Position numbers and translations under genes: made by a program. Positions 7,059 to 16,999 of a stretch of 64,000 bases of DNA are shown in pieces. The notes beneath the pieces are model-generated. The model was not told the DNA's origin. It searched no databases and saw only the letters and a program-made list of their open reading frames with translations. This DNA is from CAYMZZ01 sp047600605 (lineage in GTDB: Bacteria; Bacteroidota; Bacteroidia; Chitinophagales; Chitinophagaceae). The DNA lies in contig JASGKK010000001.1 of the NCBI GenBank assembly GCA_047600605.1, forward strand, positions 1,984,001 through 2,048,000. Reading direction: 5' to 3'. How positions within the stretch are numbered: position 1 is the first letter of the stretch; each line of letters opens with the position of its first letter.

Positions 7059-9542
7059 ATGGGCCGTGAAAACCAATTACCCCGTATTTCCTTTCTGATC
7101 GTCTCCTGCCTGCTGACCATACTGGTGCAGGCACAGCGCAAGCAACTCAGCGGTACCATTGTTGATGCACACAGCGACGAACCTATTCCTTTTGCTTCTA
7201 TTTCTTTTCCGGGCACAAGTATTGGCACACTAACCGATTCGGTTGGCCACTTCTATTTGAATCTGGATAAATGGCCCGGAGACAGCCTGCTCATTACCTG
7301 TGTGGGATATCAGCATTACAGCCTGTGGATAGATGCCGCCAGCGATTCACTCCAGATACGCATACCTCTCGAAAGAGGTACGTTTATTGAAACCGTACGG
7401 GTAAAAGCTAAAGTCAATAAAGGCCTGCTGGTCTGGCGAAAGATCGTTCAGCACAAACCCAAAAATGACCGGTACCGGTTCAGTAATTTCTCCTATGAAC
7501 TCTACAACAAACTGGAACTGGATATCAAAAACGTCAACTTCAAAAAGATCACACGTTTCAAACCCCTGCGTCCGCTGGGTGAAGTCATCAACCAGAATAT
7601 TGACAGTTCTGAAGGCATAAAGTACCTGCCTACCTATCTTACCGAAGCGCTCTCTGATTATTACTACCAGAAAAAGCCATTGAAACGCCGGGAAGTGATC
7701 CGGGCGGCCAATACCAACGGCGTAAAAAATGAAAGCATCCTGAAATTTCTGGGAGGCATGGATCAAAACGTCAATATCTACAACAATTTCATTGCTGTAT
7801 TCGATAAACAGTTTGTAAGCCCTGCCTCCGACAACGGTGATCTGTATTATAATTATCGCGTACTGGATACACAGGTAGTCAATAATCAGCGCTTTTATCA
7901 CCTGGTATTTACACCACGCCGCAAAGGCACTAATACATTTGAGGGTGATTGCTGGGTACACGCCGGCAGTTTCGCCATTCAGAAAATGAACCTGCGTCTG
8001 GGCAAAGATGCCAATGTCAATTTTCTGGAAACACTCAGCCTCATCCAGGAATACCGGATGATAGACGACTCTACCTGGTTTTTATCAAAAGATAAATTCG
8101 TAGCCGACCTGTCTCCCATTGGCAAAAACAGCCCGGGGCTCATAGGCCGCAAAACCACTACATATCGTAATGTACGGGTCAACGACAGCTCGGTTGTAGC
8201 CGAACTCAATAAGAACTCCTTACTGGAAGAAATTATTACCCTGCCCGGAGCTGCCGACAAAGACAAGGATTTTTGGAGTCTGTCGCGCCACGAAGAGCTT
8301 ACCAAAACAGAAGCAGGTATCATCCGCATGATCAATACACTTACCAATGCACCCGTATTTCAGAAACTTGCCAAACGTCTCAAATTTATCGGCACCGGTT
8401 ATATGGACATTGGAAATATTGAAATCGGCCCCTGGTTCAACTGGATGACCGCCAATTCATATGAAGGCTTTCGCATGCGGTTTGATATTGGCAGCAACAA
8501 AAAATTTGACAAACACTGGTGGTATCATGGTTACCTGGCCTATGGTTTTGGAGATCGCAAACTAAAAGGAAAAGCCGAGCTGTTTTACCTGCCCCGCAAA
8601 CATCCCCGTCGCTACTGGTATGGTTCCTACACCAACGACATGGATTTTGGTCAGAACTACTATGGCGAAGTTACTGCCGACAACATCTTTGCCCTGGCAA
8701 TCCGTAAACCCAATGTACCTATCAAGTTTATGAAGGTGAATGAAAAACGTTTTGAGTTTTTCAATGAGCACCGCCTTGGCCTGTCAGAACTCATCGCACT
8801 TACACATAAGAACTTTACTCCGCTGCGCAACATACCGGTTAAGGATTCATTCCCGACTTCGAATGGTGGTTCACCACTTACTAATTTTGAAGTATCGCTG
8901 CGCCTGCGCTTTGCCTACCTGGAAAAATTTCTGGAAGCCACTTTCCTTCGCACCAGCCTGGGCAGCCCCTATCCGATCGGAGAATTCTATATTTCACGTG
9001 GCATTGCCGGTGTTTTCAACAGCAGTTACAACTACACCAAGATATCAGGCAGCGTATCTGATTACATCAAGATCCCTCCTTTTGGAAGCATTTCTTACCA
9101 GGTTTATGCAGGACGTACATTTGGCACCCTGCCTTATGTATTGCTGGATATTGCTCCGGGCAATGAACTGCATTATTATAATAAATATGCATTCAACATG
9201 ATGAACCGATATGAGTTTATCCACGACAAATATCTTGGACTGAACGTGGAGCACATTATCGGCAACGGCATCTTCCGTTTTTTTCCCAAACTGAAATTCC
9301 GCCAGTTCTGGACTGCCAAAACACTCTGGGGCAGTTTGTCTCAGGCCAACCGGCTTTACAATTTCAAACAGGGTAATACCTTCCAAACCCTCAACGGCAA
9401 TACCTATATGGAGTTAGGTACAGGCGTTGATAATATTCTGCGGGTATTCCGTATCGACTTTATCTGGCGTGTGCTCCCCAGCAAGCTATCAGAAAGTACC
9501 CGACGATTTGGTGTATTTGGCAGCTTCCGGCTTGCATTCTGA
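7059..9542 (+). CDS. DUF5686 / carboxypeptidase-regulatory-like outer membrane protein
   Basis: 827 residues. A signal peptide (FLIVSCLLTILVQAQ) is followed by a CarboxypepD_reg-like beta-sandwich domain (about residues 28-105: LSGTIVDAHSDEPIPFASISFPGTSIGTLTDSVGHF), then a long beta-rich region matching DUF5686 (beta-barrel-like outer membrane family of Bacteroidota), ending in RFGVFGSFRLAF, an aromatic C-terminus typical of outer-membrane barrels. Molecular role unknown. The open frame begins with a TTG at 7038; the ATG at 7059 (MGRENQLPRIS) gives a normal signal peptide, so I prefer it. Its stop (9540-9542) abuts the stop of the convergent TraB/GumN gene with no base between. Confidence 0.8.
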   Translation: MGRENQLPRISFLIVSCLLTILVQAQRKQLSGTIVDAHSDEPIPFASISFPGTSIGTLTDSVGHFYLNLDKWPGDSLLITCVGYQHYSLWIDAASDSLQIRIPLERGTFIETVRVKAKVNKGLLVWRKIVQHKPKNDRYRFSNFSYELYNKLELDIKNVNFKKITRFKPLRPLGEVINQNIDSSEGIKYLPTYLTEALSDYYYQKKPLKRREVIRAANTNGVKNESILKFLGGMDQNVNIYNNFIAVFDKQFVSPASDNGDLYYNYRVLDTQVVNNQRFYHLVFTPRRKGTNTFEGDCWVHAGSFAIQKMNLRLGKDANVNFLETLSLIQEYRMIDDSTWFLSKDKFVADLSPIGKNSPGLIGRKTTTYRNVRVNDSSVVAELNKNSLLEEIITLPGAADKDKDFWSLSRHEELTKTEAGIIRMINTLTNAPVFQKLAKRLKFIGTGYMDIGNIEIGPWFNWMTANSYEGFRMRFDIGSNKKFDKHWWYHGYLAYGFGDRKLKGKAELFYLPRKHPRRYWYGSYTNDMDFGQNYYGEVTADNIFALAIRKPNVPIKFMKVNEKRFEFFNEHRLGLSELIALTHKNFTPLRNIPVKDSFPTSNGGSPLTNFEVSLRLRFAYLEKFLEATFLRTSLGSPYPIGEFYISRGIAGVFNSSYNYTKISGSVSDYIKIPPFGSISYQVYAGRTFGTLPYVLLDIAPGNELHYYNKYAFNMMNRYEFIHDKYLGLNVEHIIGNGIFRFFPKLKFRQFWTAKTLWGSLSQANRLYNFKQGNTFQTLNGNTYMELGTGVDNILRVFRIDFIWRVLPSKLSESTRRFGVFGSFRLAF

Positions 9543-12500
9543 TCAATCATCCTGCTCTTCACTATCCCGCTCGTAAGAAGCAATTTCATCGAGGTATGCC
9601 TTCAGGTGTTCATCCAGCTTTTCGGGATCAAACCCTTCTGAAGTGAACAAACCGGTGATACTGTTTATCCGGCTTACATCTTTTCGGTCTGCCGAAAATG
9701 GCCCTGCTATACCCAGGTAGACTTCCGGCTCTTCATCGTCTACCGTTTCAAACTGAACCCTGAACAGATAAAACCGTTTCAATCCGCCTTTGTACTGTAG
9801 TTGCCGTTCACCAACAAGTTCCAGTACCTCCACCGGTATTTCGTCATAGGCCTCGTTATACATATCAGATTCTGCCATGAGCGCCTGTGTCAGGTATTTT
9901 TCCGGAAACAGTTTTTCCTTTCCGAGCACCAGCAGACTATCGTGCAGATCGCGCCGAAACCATTTATCAGCCGCAATTTTTTCCAGCGCAGCAGGCGCTA
10001 CGCTTTGCCCGCCTTTCAGCAGCAATATGGCTGCCTCCATGCGCACGTAGGTCTGATTAACGGAGAGATACTTTTGCAACAACTGATAGGCTTCCGGCTG
10101 TTTCAGCTTTGCCAGTAGTCGTAAGCGGTTGCGCTGCAGATAACCCTCTATATCGGCCGAATCTGTTTTCTGCAGGGTATTTATCAGCGAATCGGTATAC
10201 CGGTAAATGGAAGGTGCATAAGGCAGAATCATCGATACCGGTATCGTACTGCTATCAGCCAGTTCGATCGTGACCTGCAGTACCCTGTCGCTAAAACCGG
10301 GATTGGCGGCCAATTGCAAGAGCTCGGGATAAAGTGTTGCTGCCAGTTGCAGCGAATCAGTAATCTCCGAAGAAAGCTCCCGGTCGCCAACAACGGCAGG
10401 AGGTGATTTCAGTAGTAATTCTTTCAGTAATGCATAGGATTCCTTTGTTTTAATAGCAGCCAGCAGGTTAAGCATAGACACCTTTAGGGGCTCACGCTGC
10501 CCGGTAAAGGATTTGTAGTTATTCTTCACAAACTGCAGGGTACTTTTATCAGCCAGTTTTTCTATGGCCCGGTGCAGTTGAGTACGCGTACTGTAATACC
10601 TGTCGAGCGAGTCATCTGCATACTGTTTCATATAAGCCTCATACAACAGGGGAAGTTCGGTCGCCACAAAGGGGGCCTCTCCCACTGCTTCGAGTGCCTC
10701 TGCTGCAGTAGCCGAATCCGCCGACTGCAGATCACGCAGCAGGAGCACTGCTTTGCTCTTGAGCATATCAATCTTCTTCTCCGGCCTTGTAATACGAAAA
10801 TCTTCAAAGAAAGCATTGTGCCGGGGTTCATTCATATACAGGGCCGGTATATAAGAGATAAGCCGGTAAATAGAATCGCCGCCAAAAAAAATACGGATAC
10901 GTTTCTGGATATGACTATCTCCCATCCCGATTATCCATTCCCTGCCTTTTACTCCATTGCTGACAACCGGCTGCTGACGCAACACGGAATCGTTCCAGGA
11001 CACATATCCTTTCAGAGCACCCGCAAAACCGGCACTGTCACTATTCGCCCACATATACTTACTGATACGCTCCTTTACCACTTCATACCATACTGACTCA
11101 ATGGAGTCAATACTTACATAATGTGTAAACTGCGAAGATGTTTCTTCATCTTCATCGTCCTGATATAAACGAAATGGAGCCGGAGCAGTAGAAGAGAAAT
11201 TTCCTTCAGCAGATTCCTGCTTCTGCCGGGTCAAAGTCTGATAGGGCAATAGCCGGAATGACTGAAAATAACGGTCCAGCATATTTTGTGATCTTTTCTC
11301 CGGACTACCTCCTGCATAGAGTGTATAATTGCGGTTGCCTCTGCTCATGGTCATTACCCGCAGGAGGGCATCGCGCTCGGCCGAATATCCTTCGAGGTAA
11401 AAAACAGGGAACCCCTGCCAGGTCCCCATTTCATCGCGGGTGACACTGTCGATGGTACCTGCAAAGGATTTGCGGTAAATATCAAAGTAAGAAGAATCAT
11501 TGACAACTACTTTCGCTTCCTTCAGGTCAGCAATACGCAGCATCATATACACGTCTGCCTTAATGTCCAGCAGGTCAAATATCAGATGCCTGCTGTCATT
11601 ATCCTCATCCATCTCAGCTTCCAGTTGTTTATTACGGCGCGGCTTGCGGGGAAATTCAAGAGATACTCCTTTATCAGGTATCAGCTGGGAATACCATGCT
11701 TCTGCCGGTTTGGCAACTGCCTGCCGTGGTTTAAATGATTTCAAGAAACGTGTCACATCCGGAGAGTTCAGCTTTTCGCGTCGTTGGCCGCCAGCCATCA
11801 GCATATATATACGTCCCTCACTGGCCAGATACTGTACCCGGTAATAGGCATTATACAAACGTACATCTCCCTGAAATCCTTTCAAACCGCCATTCTCTAT
11901 TTCTTTCTGATTAAGAACAACGGCATTTTTATTTTTATTCAGCGCTTCATTACTCCTTTCCTTTTCCGTACCGGCAGGCACCTCTATCGAAGTAGCCATA
12001 AAAAAAGTCATGGTGGTAATATCCATACTGTATTTCATAGATAAGGCATCTCCAAACATATTGATGTCAGAAGCGGTGGTAGGCATATCCACCCAAAGCG
12101 ATTTATCCTTATCCTCCACCGCAGTCCACGGCGCTGCATCCAGTTTTGCCAGGTACTGTTCAGGGTTTTTTGTTTTGGAAGACAACACAGGCGAAAGGAT
12201 GTATCCTTTATTTCGCAGCAATTGAATAACCCCGGAGTCTCCGGGCAGATGGGCGGCACCTACGGCAAAAAAAACACTCCTAAGTGGCGCCAGGCTATCC
12301 ATACTCTGCACCATCTTGTGATTGCGCCTGACAAAAACCCGGTCTTCCTGCCGCTGACCTGCTCCCGGCAACGCATACCTGTACAATTCATCCAGGTCAC
12401 GGGAAAGATATATCTGGATAAGTTTTTCCAGCGATCGGCCAACTTCATCTGGTGATGACTTCAATGCATCATGATTCATTTCACGTCCGACTTCATCTAC

Positions 12501-13064
12501 CAGCGACAACTGGTCGCTTACATCTTCCACACTACCCAGCCATTTGCCCTGGCGCCGGGCTATTCCATAAAACCAGGCATCCATAATGGTGGGCATTTCT
12601 TCTCTTTTCTTAAGACTCATGCGTACCAATGCCTCACGTATCCGGATCAGCTTCTTTCTGCTTGCCGGGTCGTTGTTGTTCTTTACTTCCTTCATCAACG
12701 AATCAATAGTGGCATTTTTTTTACCAGCAGGTCTTGTTATTGTAGCCTCTTCATCCTCGTCATCAAATAATGCCGACTCGCGGGCAGCCACTCCCCGTTG
12801 GATCATGGAATCCAGGAAATCGCGCAGATCGATCTCCATAGCATAGCCATCCGCTTTTTCAAGATAATAATATAATGAGTCACTGAAATTAAATACCCGT
12901 TTGTCCTGCAGGTGCATAGTACCATACAGGTAAGAGTCTTTTTTCAGGCCATTGCCTGAAATACGCCAGAGCAATGTTTTGGGAGTACTGCTTTTCTGGG
13001 CGTTAAGCACAAGAGGCCATGCGAACAACTGACACAGTATGCAAAATAAAAAGGTACGTTTCAT
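9543..13064 (-). CDS. Giant TraB/GumN family protein with long C-terminal extension
   Basis: 1173 residues starting at the ATG at 13064; an upstream in-frame alternative at 13088 is less likely because it precedes the signal peptide (RTFLFCILCQLFAWPLVLNAQ). Residues about 25-300 form a TraB/GumN domain: LLWRISGNGLKKDSYLYGTMHL at the start, and FFAVGAAHLPGDSGVIQLLRNKGY at the end, carrying the paired GxxH/GxxHLPG motifs. Family members are usually near 300 residues; here about 870 residues follow, including repeated leucine-rich helices around 780-1060 (ALEAVGEAPFVATELPLLYEAY; AIEKLADKSTLQFVKNNYK; AAILLLKGGQSVAPAALEKIA) that look like HEAT-type repeats. TraB-type proteins are suspected metalloproteases; activity here is unproven. 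Predicted periplasmic or exported. Confidence 0.7.
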   Translation of the reverse strand: MKRTFLFCILCQLFAWPLVLNAQKSSTPKTLLWRISGNGLKKDSYLYGTMHLQDKRVFNFSDSLYYYLEKADGYAMEIDLRDFLDSMIQRGVAARESALFDDEDEEATITRPAGKKNATIDSLMKEVKNNNDPASRKKLIRIREALVRMSLKKREEMPTIMDAWFYGIARRQGKWLGSVEDVSDQLSLVDEVGREMNHDALKSSPDEVGRSLEKLIQIYLSRDLDELYRYALPGAGQRQEDRVFVRRNHKMVQSMDSLAPLRSVFFAVGAAHLPGDSGVIQLLRNKGYILSPVLSSKTKNPEQYLAKLDAAPWTAVEDKDKSLWVDMPTTASDINMFGDALSMKYSMDITTMTFFMATSIEVPAGTEKERSNEALNKNKNAVVLNQKEIENGGLKGFQGDVRLYNAYYRVQYLASEGRIYMLMAGGQRREKLNSPDVTRFLKSFKPRQAVAKPAEAWYSQLIPDKGVSLEFPRKPRRNKQLEAEMDEDNDSRHLIFDLLDIKADVYMMLRIADLKEAKVVVNDSSYFDIYRKSFAGTIDSVTRDEMGTWQGFPVFYLEGYSAERDALLRVMTMSRGNRNYTLYAGGSPEKRSQNMLDRYFQSFRLLPYQTLTRQKQESAEGNFSSTAPAPFRLYQDDEDEETSSQFTHYVSIDSIESVWYEVVKERISKYMWANSDSAGFAGALKGYVSWNDSVLRQQPVVSNGVKGREWIIGMGDSHIQKRIRIFFGGDSIYRLISYIPALYMNEPRHNAFFEDFRITRPEKKIDMLKSKAVLLLRDLQSADSATAAEALEAVGEAPFVATELPLLYEAYMKQYADDSLDRYYSTRTQLHRAIEKLADKSTLQFVKNNYKSFTGQREPLKVSMLNLLAAIKTKESYALLKELLLKSPPAVVGDRELSSEITDSLQLAATLYPELLQLAANPGFSDRVLQVTIELADSSTIPVSMILPYAPSIYRYTDSLINTLQKTDSADIEGYLQRNRLRLLAKLKQPEAYQLLQKYLSVNQTYVRMEAAILLLKGGQSVAPAALEKIAADKWFRRDLHDSLLVLGKEKLFPEKYLTQALMAESDMYNEAYDEIPVEVLELVGERQLQYKGGLKRFYLFRVQFETVDDEEPEVYLGIAGPFSADRKDVSRINSITGLFTSEGFDPEKLDEHLKAYLDEIASYERDSEEQDD

Positions 13065-13162
13065 GAATAATTTCTGGTGGTTGGGCACAAGATAGAAAAG
13101 AAATACGGGTACGGAAATACCCTATTGCCACAAGCTGTTAATTAGTCATGTTTGTAGCTGTC

Positions 13163-13178
13163 AAGCAAAGTTTTGCTT
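13163..13178. promoter_or_regulatory. Palindrome AAGCAAA-GT-TTTGCTT upstream of glpK
   Basis: Perfect 7-bp arms with a 2-bp centre, 34 bp before the glpK ATG and about 100 bp before the divergent TraB/GumN start. This is a plausible operator for the glycerol genes; no regulator gene is adjacent, so the factor is unknown. A TTTG at 13151-13154 might be a -33 element. Confidence 0.35.
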
Positions 13179-13211
13179 ACCTTACCACAACTAATTCAAA
13201 CATTGCTTCCC

Positions 13212-14711
13212 ATGCCTTCGCAGTACATTCTTGCCCTGGATCAGGGTACTACCAGCAGCCGCAGCATGATATTTGACCATCAGGGCAAAATCATCAGTGT
13301 GGCACAGAAAGAATTCAGACAGATCTTCCCGCAGCCCGGCTGGGTTGAGCATGATGGCGAAGAAATCTGGAGTACACAATATGGCACTCTTGCCGAAGCT
13401 GTGGCCAAGGCCGGGATCACCATGCGGCAGGTAGTAGGTATTGGCATTACCAATCAGCGCGAGACCACACTGGTTTGGGACCGCAAGACAGGTAAGCCTG
13501 TTTATAATGCCATCGTATGGCAGGACCGGCGCACCGCTGCCTATTGCGATGAATTGAAACGCGCCAACCTGGCTGAGCCGGTACGTGAAAAGACCGGTCT
13601 TATCATCGATGCCTATTTTTCAGCTACTAAACTAAAATGGATACTTGACAACGTAGGTGGTGCACGGCAAAAGGCAGAGCGGGGTGAACTTGCCTTTGGC
13701 ACGATAGATACCTGGCTGGCCTGGAAACTTTCGGGCGGCGAACTGCATGTAACGGATGTATCGAATGCCTCACGTACTATGCTGCTCAATATTCATACCT
13801 GCCAGTGGGACGATGACCTGCTCCGGTTATTTGATATTCCGCGTCAGCTATTGCCGGAGGTAAAACCAAGCAGTAAGATATATGGAGTGACCGGCAGCTT
13901 TGTACCGGACTCCCGTATACCACTGGCCGGCATTGCCGGCGACCAGCAGGCGGCACTCTTTGGTCAGTTGTGTACCCAGCCCGGTATGGTGAAAAATACA
14001 TATGGCACAGGGTGCTTCATGCTCATGAACACTGGTACAAACGCCATTTCATCAAAAAACAATCTGCTGACGACTGTTGCCTGGAAGATCGACGACCAGG
14101 TACATTATGCACTCGAAGGGAGCGTATTTATTGCAGGTGCTGTAGTACAATGGCTGAGAGATGAGTTAAAGATTATCCGTAACTCCTCCGAAATAGAAGC
14201 ACTGGCAGCACAGGTACCCGACTCAGATGGCGTGTATATGGTTCCCGCTTTTGCTGGCCTGGGTGCTCCGCACTGGAATCCGTATGCCAAAGGCAGCCTG
14301 TTTGGCCTCACACGCGGCAGCAGCCGTGCACATATTGCACGGGCAGCACTAGACAGCATAGCCTATCAAACCCTCGACGTATTGAAATCGATGGAGGCCG
14401 ATGCAGGCATTCGTATAAAAGAATTGCGGGTAGATGGTGGCGCTACCGTCAACAATCAGCTTATGCAATTCCAGAGCGACATACTCGATACAACCGTCAT
14501 ACGACCCACCGTCACCGAAACCACCGCGCTGGGTGCCGCTTACCTCGCAGGGCTGGCAGTAGGTTACTGGAAAAATATGGAAGATATTACGAACCAGTGG
14601 CAGGCCGATCAGACGTTTACACCGGGTATCGCAGCCGATAAAAGAAATGAGCTGGTAAGCGGATGGCAACGGGCAGTACGGGCATCGATCGTATGGGCCA
14701 ATAACCAATAA
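13212..14711 (+). CDS. glpK: Glycerol kinase
   Basis: 499 residues, the usual length for GlpK (FGGY family). It phosphorylates glycerol with ATP to sn-glycerol 3-phosphate in the cytoplasm. Visible motifs: LALDQGTTSSRSMIFD at the N-terminus (phosphate-1 loop), ITNQRETTLVWD and NAIVWQDRRT (glycerol site), GIAGDQQAALFGQ, KNTYGTGCFMLMNTG, and LRVDGGATVNNQLMQFQ near the C-terminus. The frame is open from 13173, but the ATG at 13212 (MPSQYILALDQG) is where the family begins. It is first in a three-gene glycerol set, 26 bp before glpD. Confidence 0.97.
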   Translation: MPSQYILALDQGTTSSRSMIFDHQGKIISVAQKEFRQIFPQPGWVEHDGEEIWSTQYGTLAEAVAKAGITMRQVVGIGITNQRETTLVWDRKTGKPVYNAIVWQDRRTAAYCDELKRANLAEPVREKTGLIIDAYFSATKLKWILDNVGGARQKAERGELAFGTIDTWLAWKLSGGELHVTDVSNASRTMLLNIHTCQWDDDLLRLFDIPRQLLPEVKPSSKIYGVTGSFVPDSRIPLAGIAGDQQAALFGQLCTQPGMVKNTYGTGCFMLMNTGTNAISSKNNLLTTVAWKIDDQVHYALEGSVFIAGAVVQWLRDELKIIRNSSEIEALAAQVPDSDGVYMVPAFAGLGAPHWNPYAKGSLFGLTRGSSRAHIARAALDSIAYQTLDVLKSMEADAGIRIKELRVDGGATVNNQLMQFQSDILDTTVIRPTVTETTALGAAYLAGLAVGYWKNMEDITNQWQADQTFTPGIAADKRNELVSGWQRAVRASIVWANNQ

Positions 14712-14737
14712 TTTTTAAAAACATCTAAACCCTCTGA

Positions 14738-16210
14738 ATGCCCATGATGGACCGGGCCACAATGATCCAGGAAATGCAGGTACAACCACAATGGGATGTA
14801 TGCATCATTGGCGGCGGCGCTACCGGACTCGGCGCTGCTGTAGACGCTGCCTCACGCGGATTACGCACTATCCTGTTTGAACAATACGATTTTGCAAAAG
14901 GCACTTCATCGCGCAGCACCAAGCTTGTACATGGAGGTGTCCGTTACCTGCAGCAAGGCAATATCCGGCTTGTAATGGAAGCCCTCAAAGAACGCGGGCT
15001 CCTGCTGCGCAATGCTCCGCACCTTGTACACAATCAGAAATTTGTTGTTCCCAACTACAAATGGTGGGAAGGACCGTTTTATGGCATAGGTCTTAAGATG
15101 TATGACTGGATGGCCGGCCGCCTCGGCCTGGGGCCTTCTGTATTTCTGTCACGCGAAAAGACACTCGAACTTACACCCACACTCGATCCGGAGGGATTGC
15201 GTGGCTCTGTTGTATATCATGACGGCCAGTTTGACGATGCCCGTCTCGCTATTAGCCTCGCCCAAACCGCACGACAGCAACAGGCTGTGGTATTTAATTA
15301 CTGCCCGGTAGTCTCCCTGTTAAAAACAGGAGAACAGGTAACAGGCGTAGCCGTACGCGATTCTATTACAGGACATACCTACGAAATAAACAGCCGTGTT
15401 GTCATAAACGCCACCGGTGTTTTTTCCGATGCACTGCTCCGGCTCGACAATCCGGATCATGAAAACCAGCTTGCACTGAGCCAGGGTATTCACCTGGTAG
15501 TAGACCGCGAATTTCTGGCGGGCGATACAGCCATCATGATCCCCCGCACCGATGACGGCCGTGTATTGTTTGCTGTGCCCTGGCACAACAAAGTGGTACT
15601 GGGTACTACTGATACACCGGTAACCGAAGCCCTGCCTGAACCCATTGCCCAGCCGGCAGAAATTGATTTCATTCTCACTCATATCGGACGATACCTTACC
15701 CGCGATCCGCAACGCAGCGATGTACGCAGCGTATTTGCAGGTTTGCGGCCGCTGGTAAAAGCAAAAGGCAAAACAACTTCCGCGCTTTCACGCGATCACC
15801 AGATCAGCACCGCAGAATCCGGTCTTATCAGTATCATTGGCGGTAAATGGACCACCTACCGGCATATGGCAGAGCAGGTAATTGACACCGCTGCACAGCA
15901 GGCTGGTCTTACAGTGCCGCCCACGCCCACACGCACCCTGCAACTGGCCGGTTACAATGACCCTCCTCCTGATGTACTGGCACTGGATGATCATACAATT
16001 GAAAAAAGTATCCGAACAGAAGCCTGTCTTACCGTAGAAGACATGCTGGCCCGGCGCAGCCGTATGCTGCTGCTCGATGCCCGCAAAGCAGTACAGGAGG
16101 CTGGCCGTGTGGCTGCCAGCATGGCCCGCATACTTCATTATGACAGGGAGTGGGAACAGAAACAAGTCAATGCCTTCACACAAATAGCACAACAATACAT
16201 TCTGAACTAA
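14738..16210 (+). CDS. glpD: FAD-dependent glycerol-3-phosphate dehydrogenase
   Basis: 490 residues. It oxidises glycerol 3-phosphate to dihydroxyacetone phosphate at the inner membrane, passing electrons to quinone. A dinucleotide-binding motif VCIIGGGATGLGAAVDAASRG is at residues 21-41, followed by the family signature SSRSTKLVHGGVRYLQ. VRSVFAGLRPLV and IGGKWTTYRHMAEQVID mark the C-terminal part of the FAD domain. Several ATGs lie near the start (14738, 14744, 14747); I take the first. It lies between glpK and glpF, and its 3' end is 20 bp before the glpF start. The window also holds gpsA (53773-54813), which runs the reverse reaction for lipid synthesis. Confidence 0.96.
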   Translation: MPMMDRATMIQEMQVQPQWDVCIIGGGATGLGAAVDAASRGLRTILFEQYDFAKGTSSRSTKLVHGGVRYLQQGNIRLVMEALKERGLLLRNAPHLVHNQKFVVPNYKWWEGPFYGIGLKMYDWMAGRLGLGPSVFLSREKTLELTPTLDPEGLRGSVVYHDGQFDDARLAISLAQTARQQQAVVFNYCPVVSLLKTGEQVTGVAVRDSITGHTYEINSRVVINATGVFSDALLRLDNPDHENQLALSQGIHLVVDREFLAGDTAIMIPRTDDGRVLFAVPWHNKVVLGTTDTPVTEALPEPIAQPAEIDFILTHIGRYLTRDPQRSDVRSVFAGLRPLVKAKGKTTSALSRDHQISTAESGLISIIGGKWTTYRHMAEQVIDTAAQQAGLTVPPTPTRTLQLAGYNDPPPDVLALDDHTIEKSIRTEACLTVEDMLARRSRMLLLDARKAVQEAGRVAASMARILHYDREWEQKQVNAFTQIAQQYILN

Positions 16211-16230
16211 ACTGCAAAAAATCAACGATT

Positions 16231-16944
16231 ATGTCAGCTTTCCTCGGAGAATTTATCGGCACTGCATTATTAATATTATTGGGTGGCGGAGTAGTGGGCA
16301 ATGTGGTTTTAAAAGAAACAAAAGGCAATAATAGCGGGTGGATCGTCATTACATTTGGCTGGGGCATGGCGGTATTTGTAGGGGTGTATGCATCTACACA
16401 TCTCGGAGGAAGTGGCCACCTTAACCCTGCAGTAAGCATTGCACTTGCTGCGTTTGATCGGTTCGATGCCGGGCTGCTGACTACCTATATCGGCGCACAA
16501 CTGGCGGGAGCCATTACAGGAGCCCTCCTGGTCTGGCTGGTTTACAAACCTCATTTCGATGCCAGCACAGATGCCGATGGAAAAATGGCGGTGTTTTGCA
16601 CAGCACCGGCTATTCGTAAACCTGTTTTTAATTTTCTCAGCGAGTGTATCGGTGCATTTGTACTCTTATTCGGCGCCCTGTGTATTTCCAAACCCAGTGG
16701 CTCTATGGGTGCGCTGGATGCTTTGCCCGTTGCTTTCCTGGTACTGGCTATTGGCCTGTCACTGGGCGGACCTACCGGCTATGCCATCAACCCGGCACGC
16801 GATCTTGGTCCCCGCATTGTTCACTTTATTTTACCCATTGCCGGCAAACGCAACAGCGACTGGGGTTATGCCTGGATACCCATAGCCGGCCCTATTGCAG
16901 GCGCATTACTGGCCGCAGCAGTTTATTCGGTTGTTATCAAATGA
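16231..16944 (+). CDS. glpF: Glycerol facilitator / aquaglyceroporin (MIP family)
   Basis: 237 residues, six membrane helices plus two half-helices carrying the paired NPA motifs: GHLNPAVS (about residue 66) and AINPARDLGPR (about 190). The Asp after the second NPAR is the usual mark of glycerol-conducting members rather than pure water channels. It admits glycerol across the inner membrane. The frame is open upstream to 16150 inside glpD, but the ATG at 16231 (MSAFLGEFIGTALLIL) is the family start and leaves a 20-bp spacer. With glpK and glpD it forms a complete uptake and entry route for glycerol into glycolysis. Confidence 0.94.
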   Translation: MSAFLGEFIGTALLILLGGGVVGNVVLKETKGNNSGWIVITFGWGMAVFVGVYASTHLGGSGHLNPAVSIALAAFDRFDAGLLTTYIGAQLAGAITGALLVWLVYKPHFDASTDADGKMAVFCTAPAIRKPVFNFLSECIGAFVLLFGALCISKPSGSMGALDALPVAFLVLAIGLSLGGPTGYAINPARDLGPRIVHFILPIAGKRNSDWGYAWIPIAGPIAGALLAAAVYSVVIK

Positions 16945-16999
16945 CACGGCCCTTTATGTATCAATAGATTTTCAGAAAATATTTATACCCTGGCATGGG

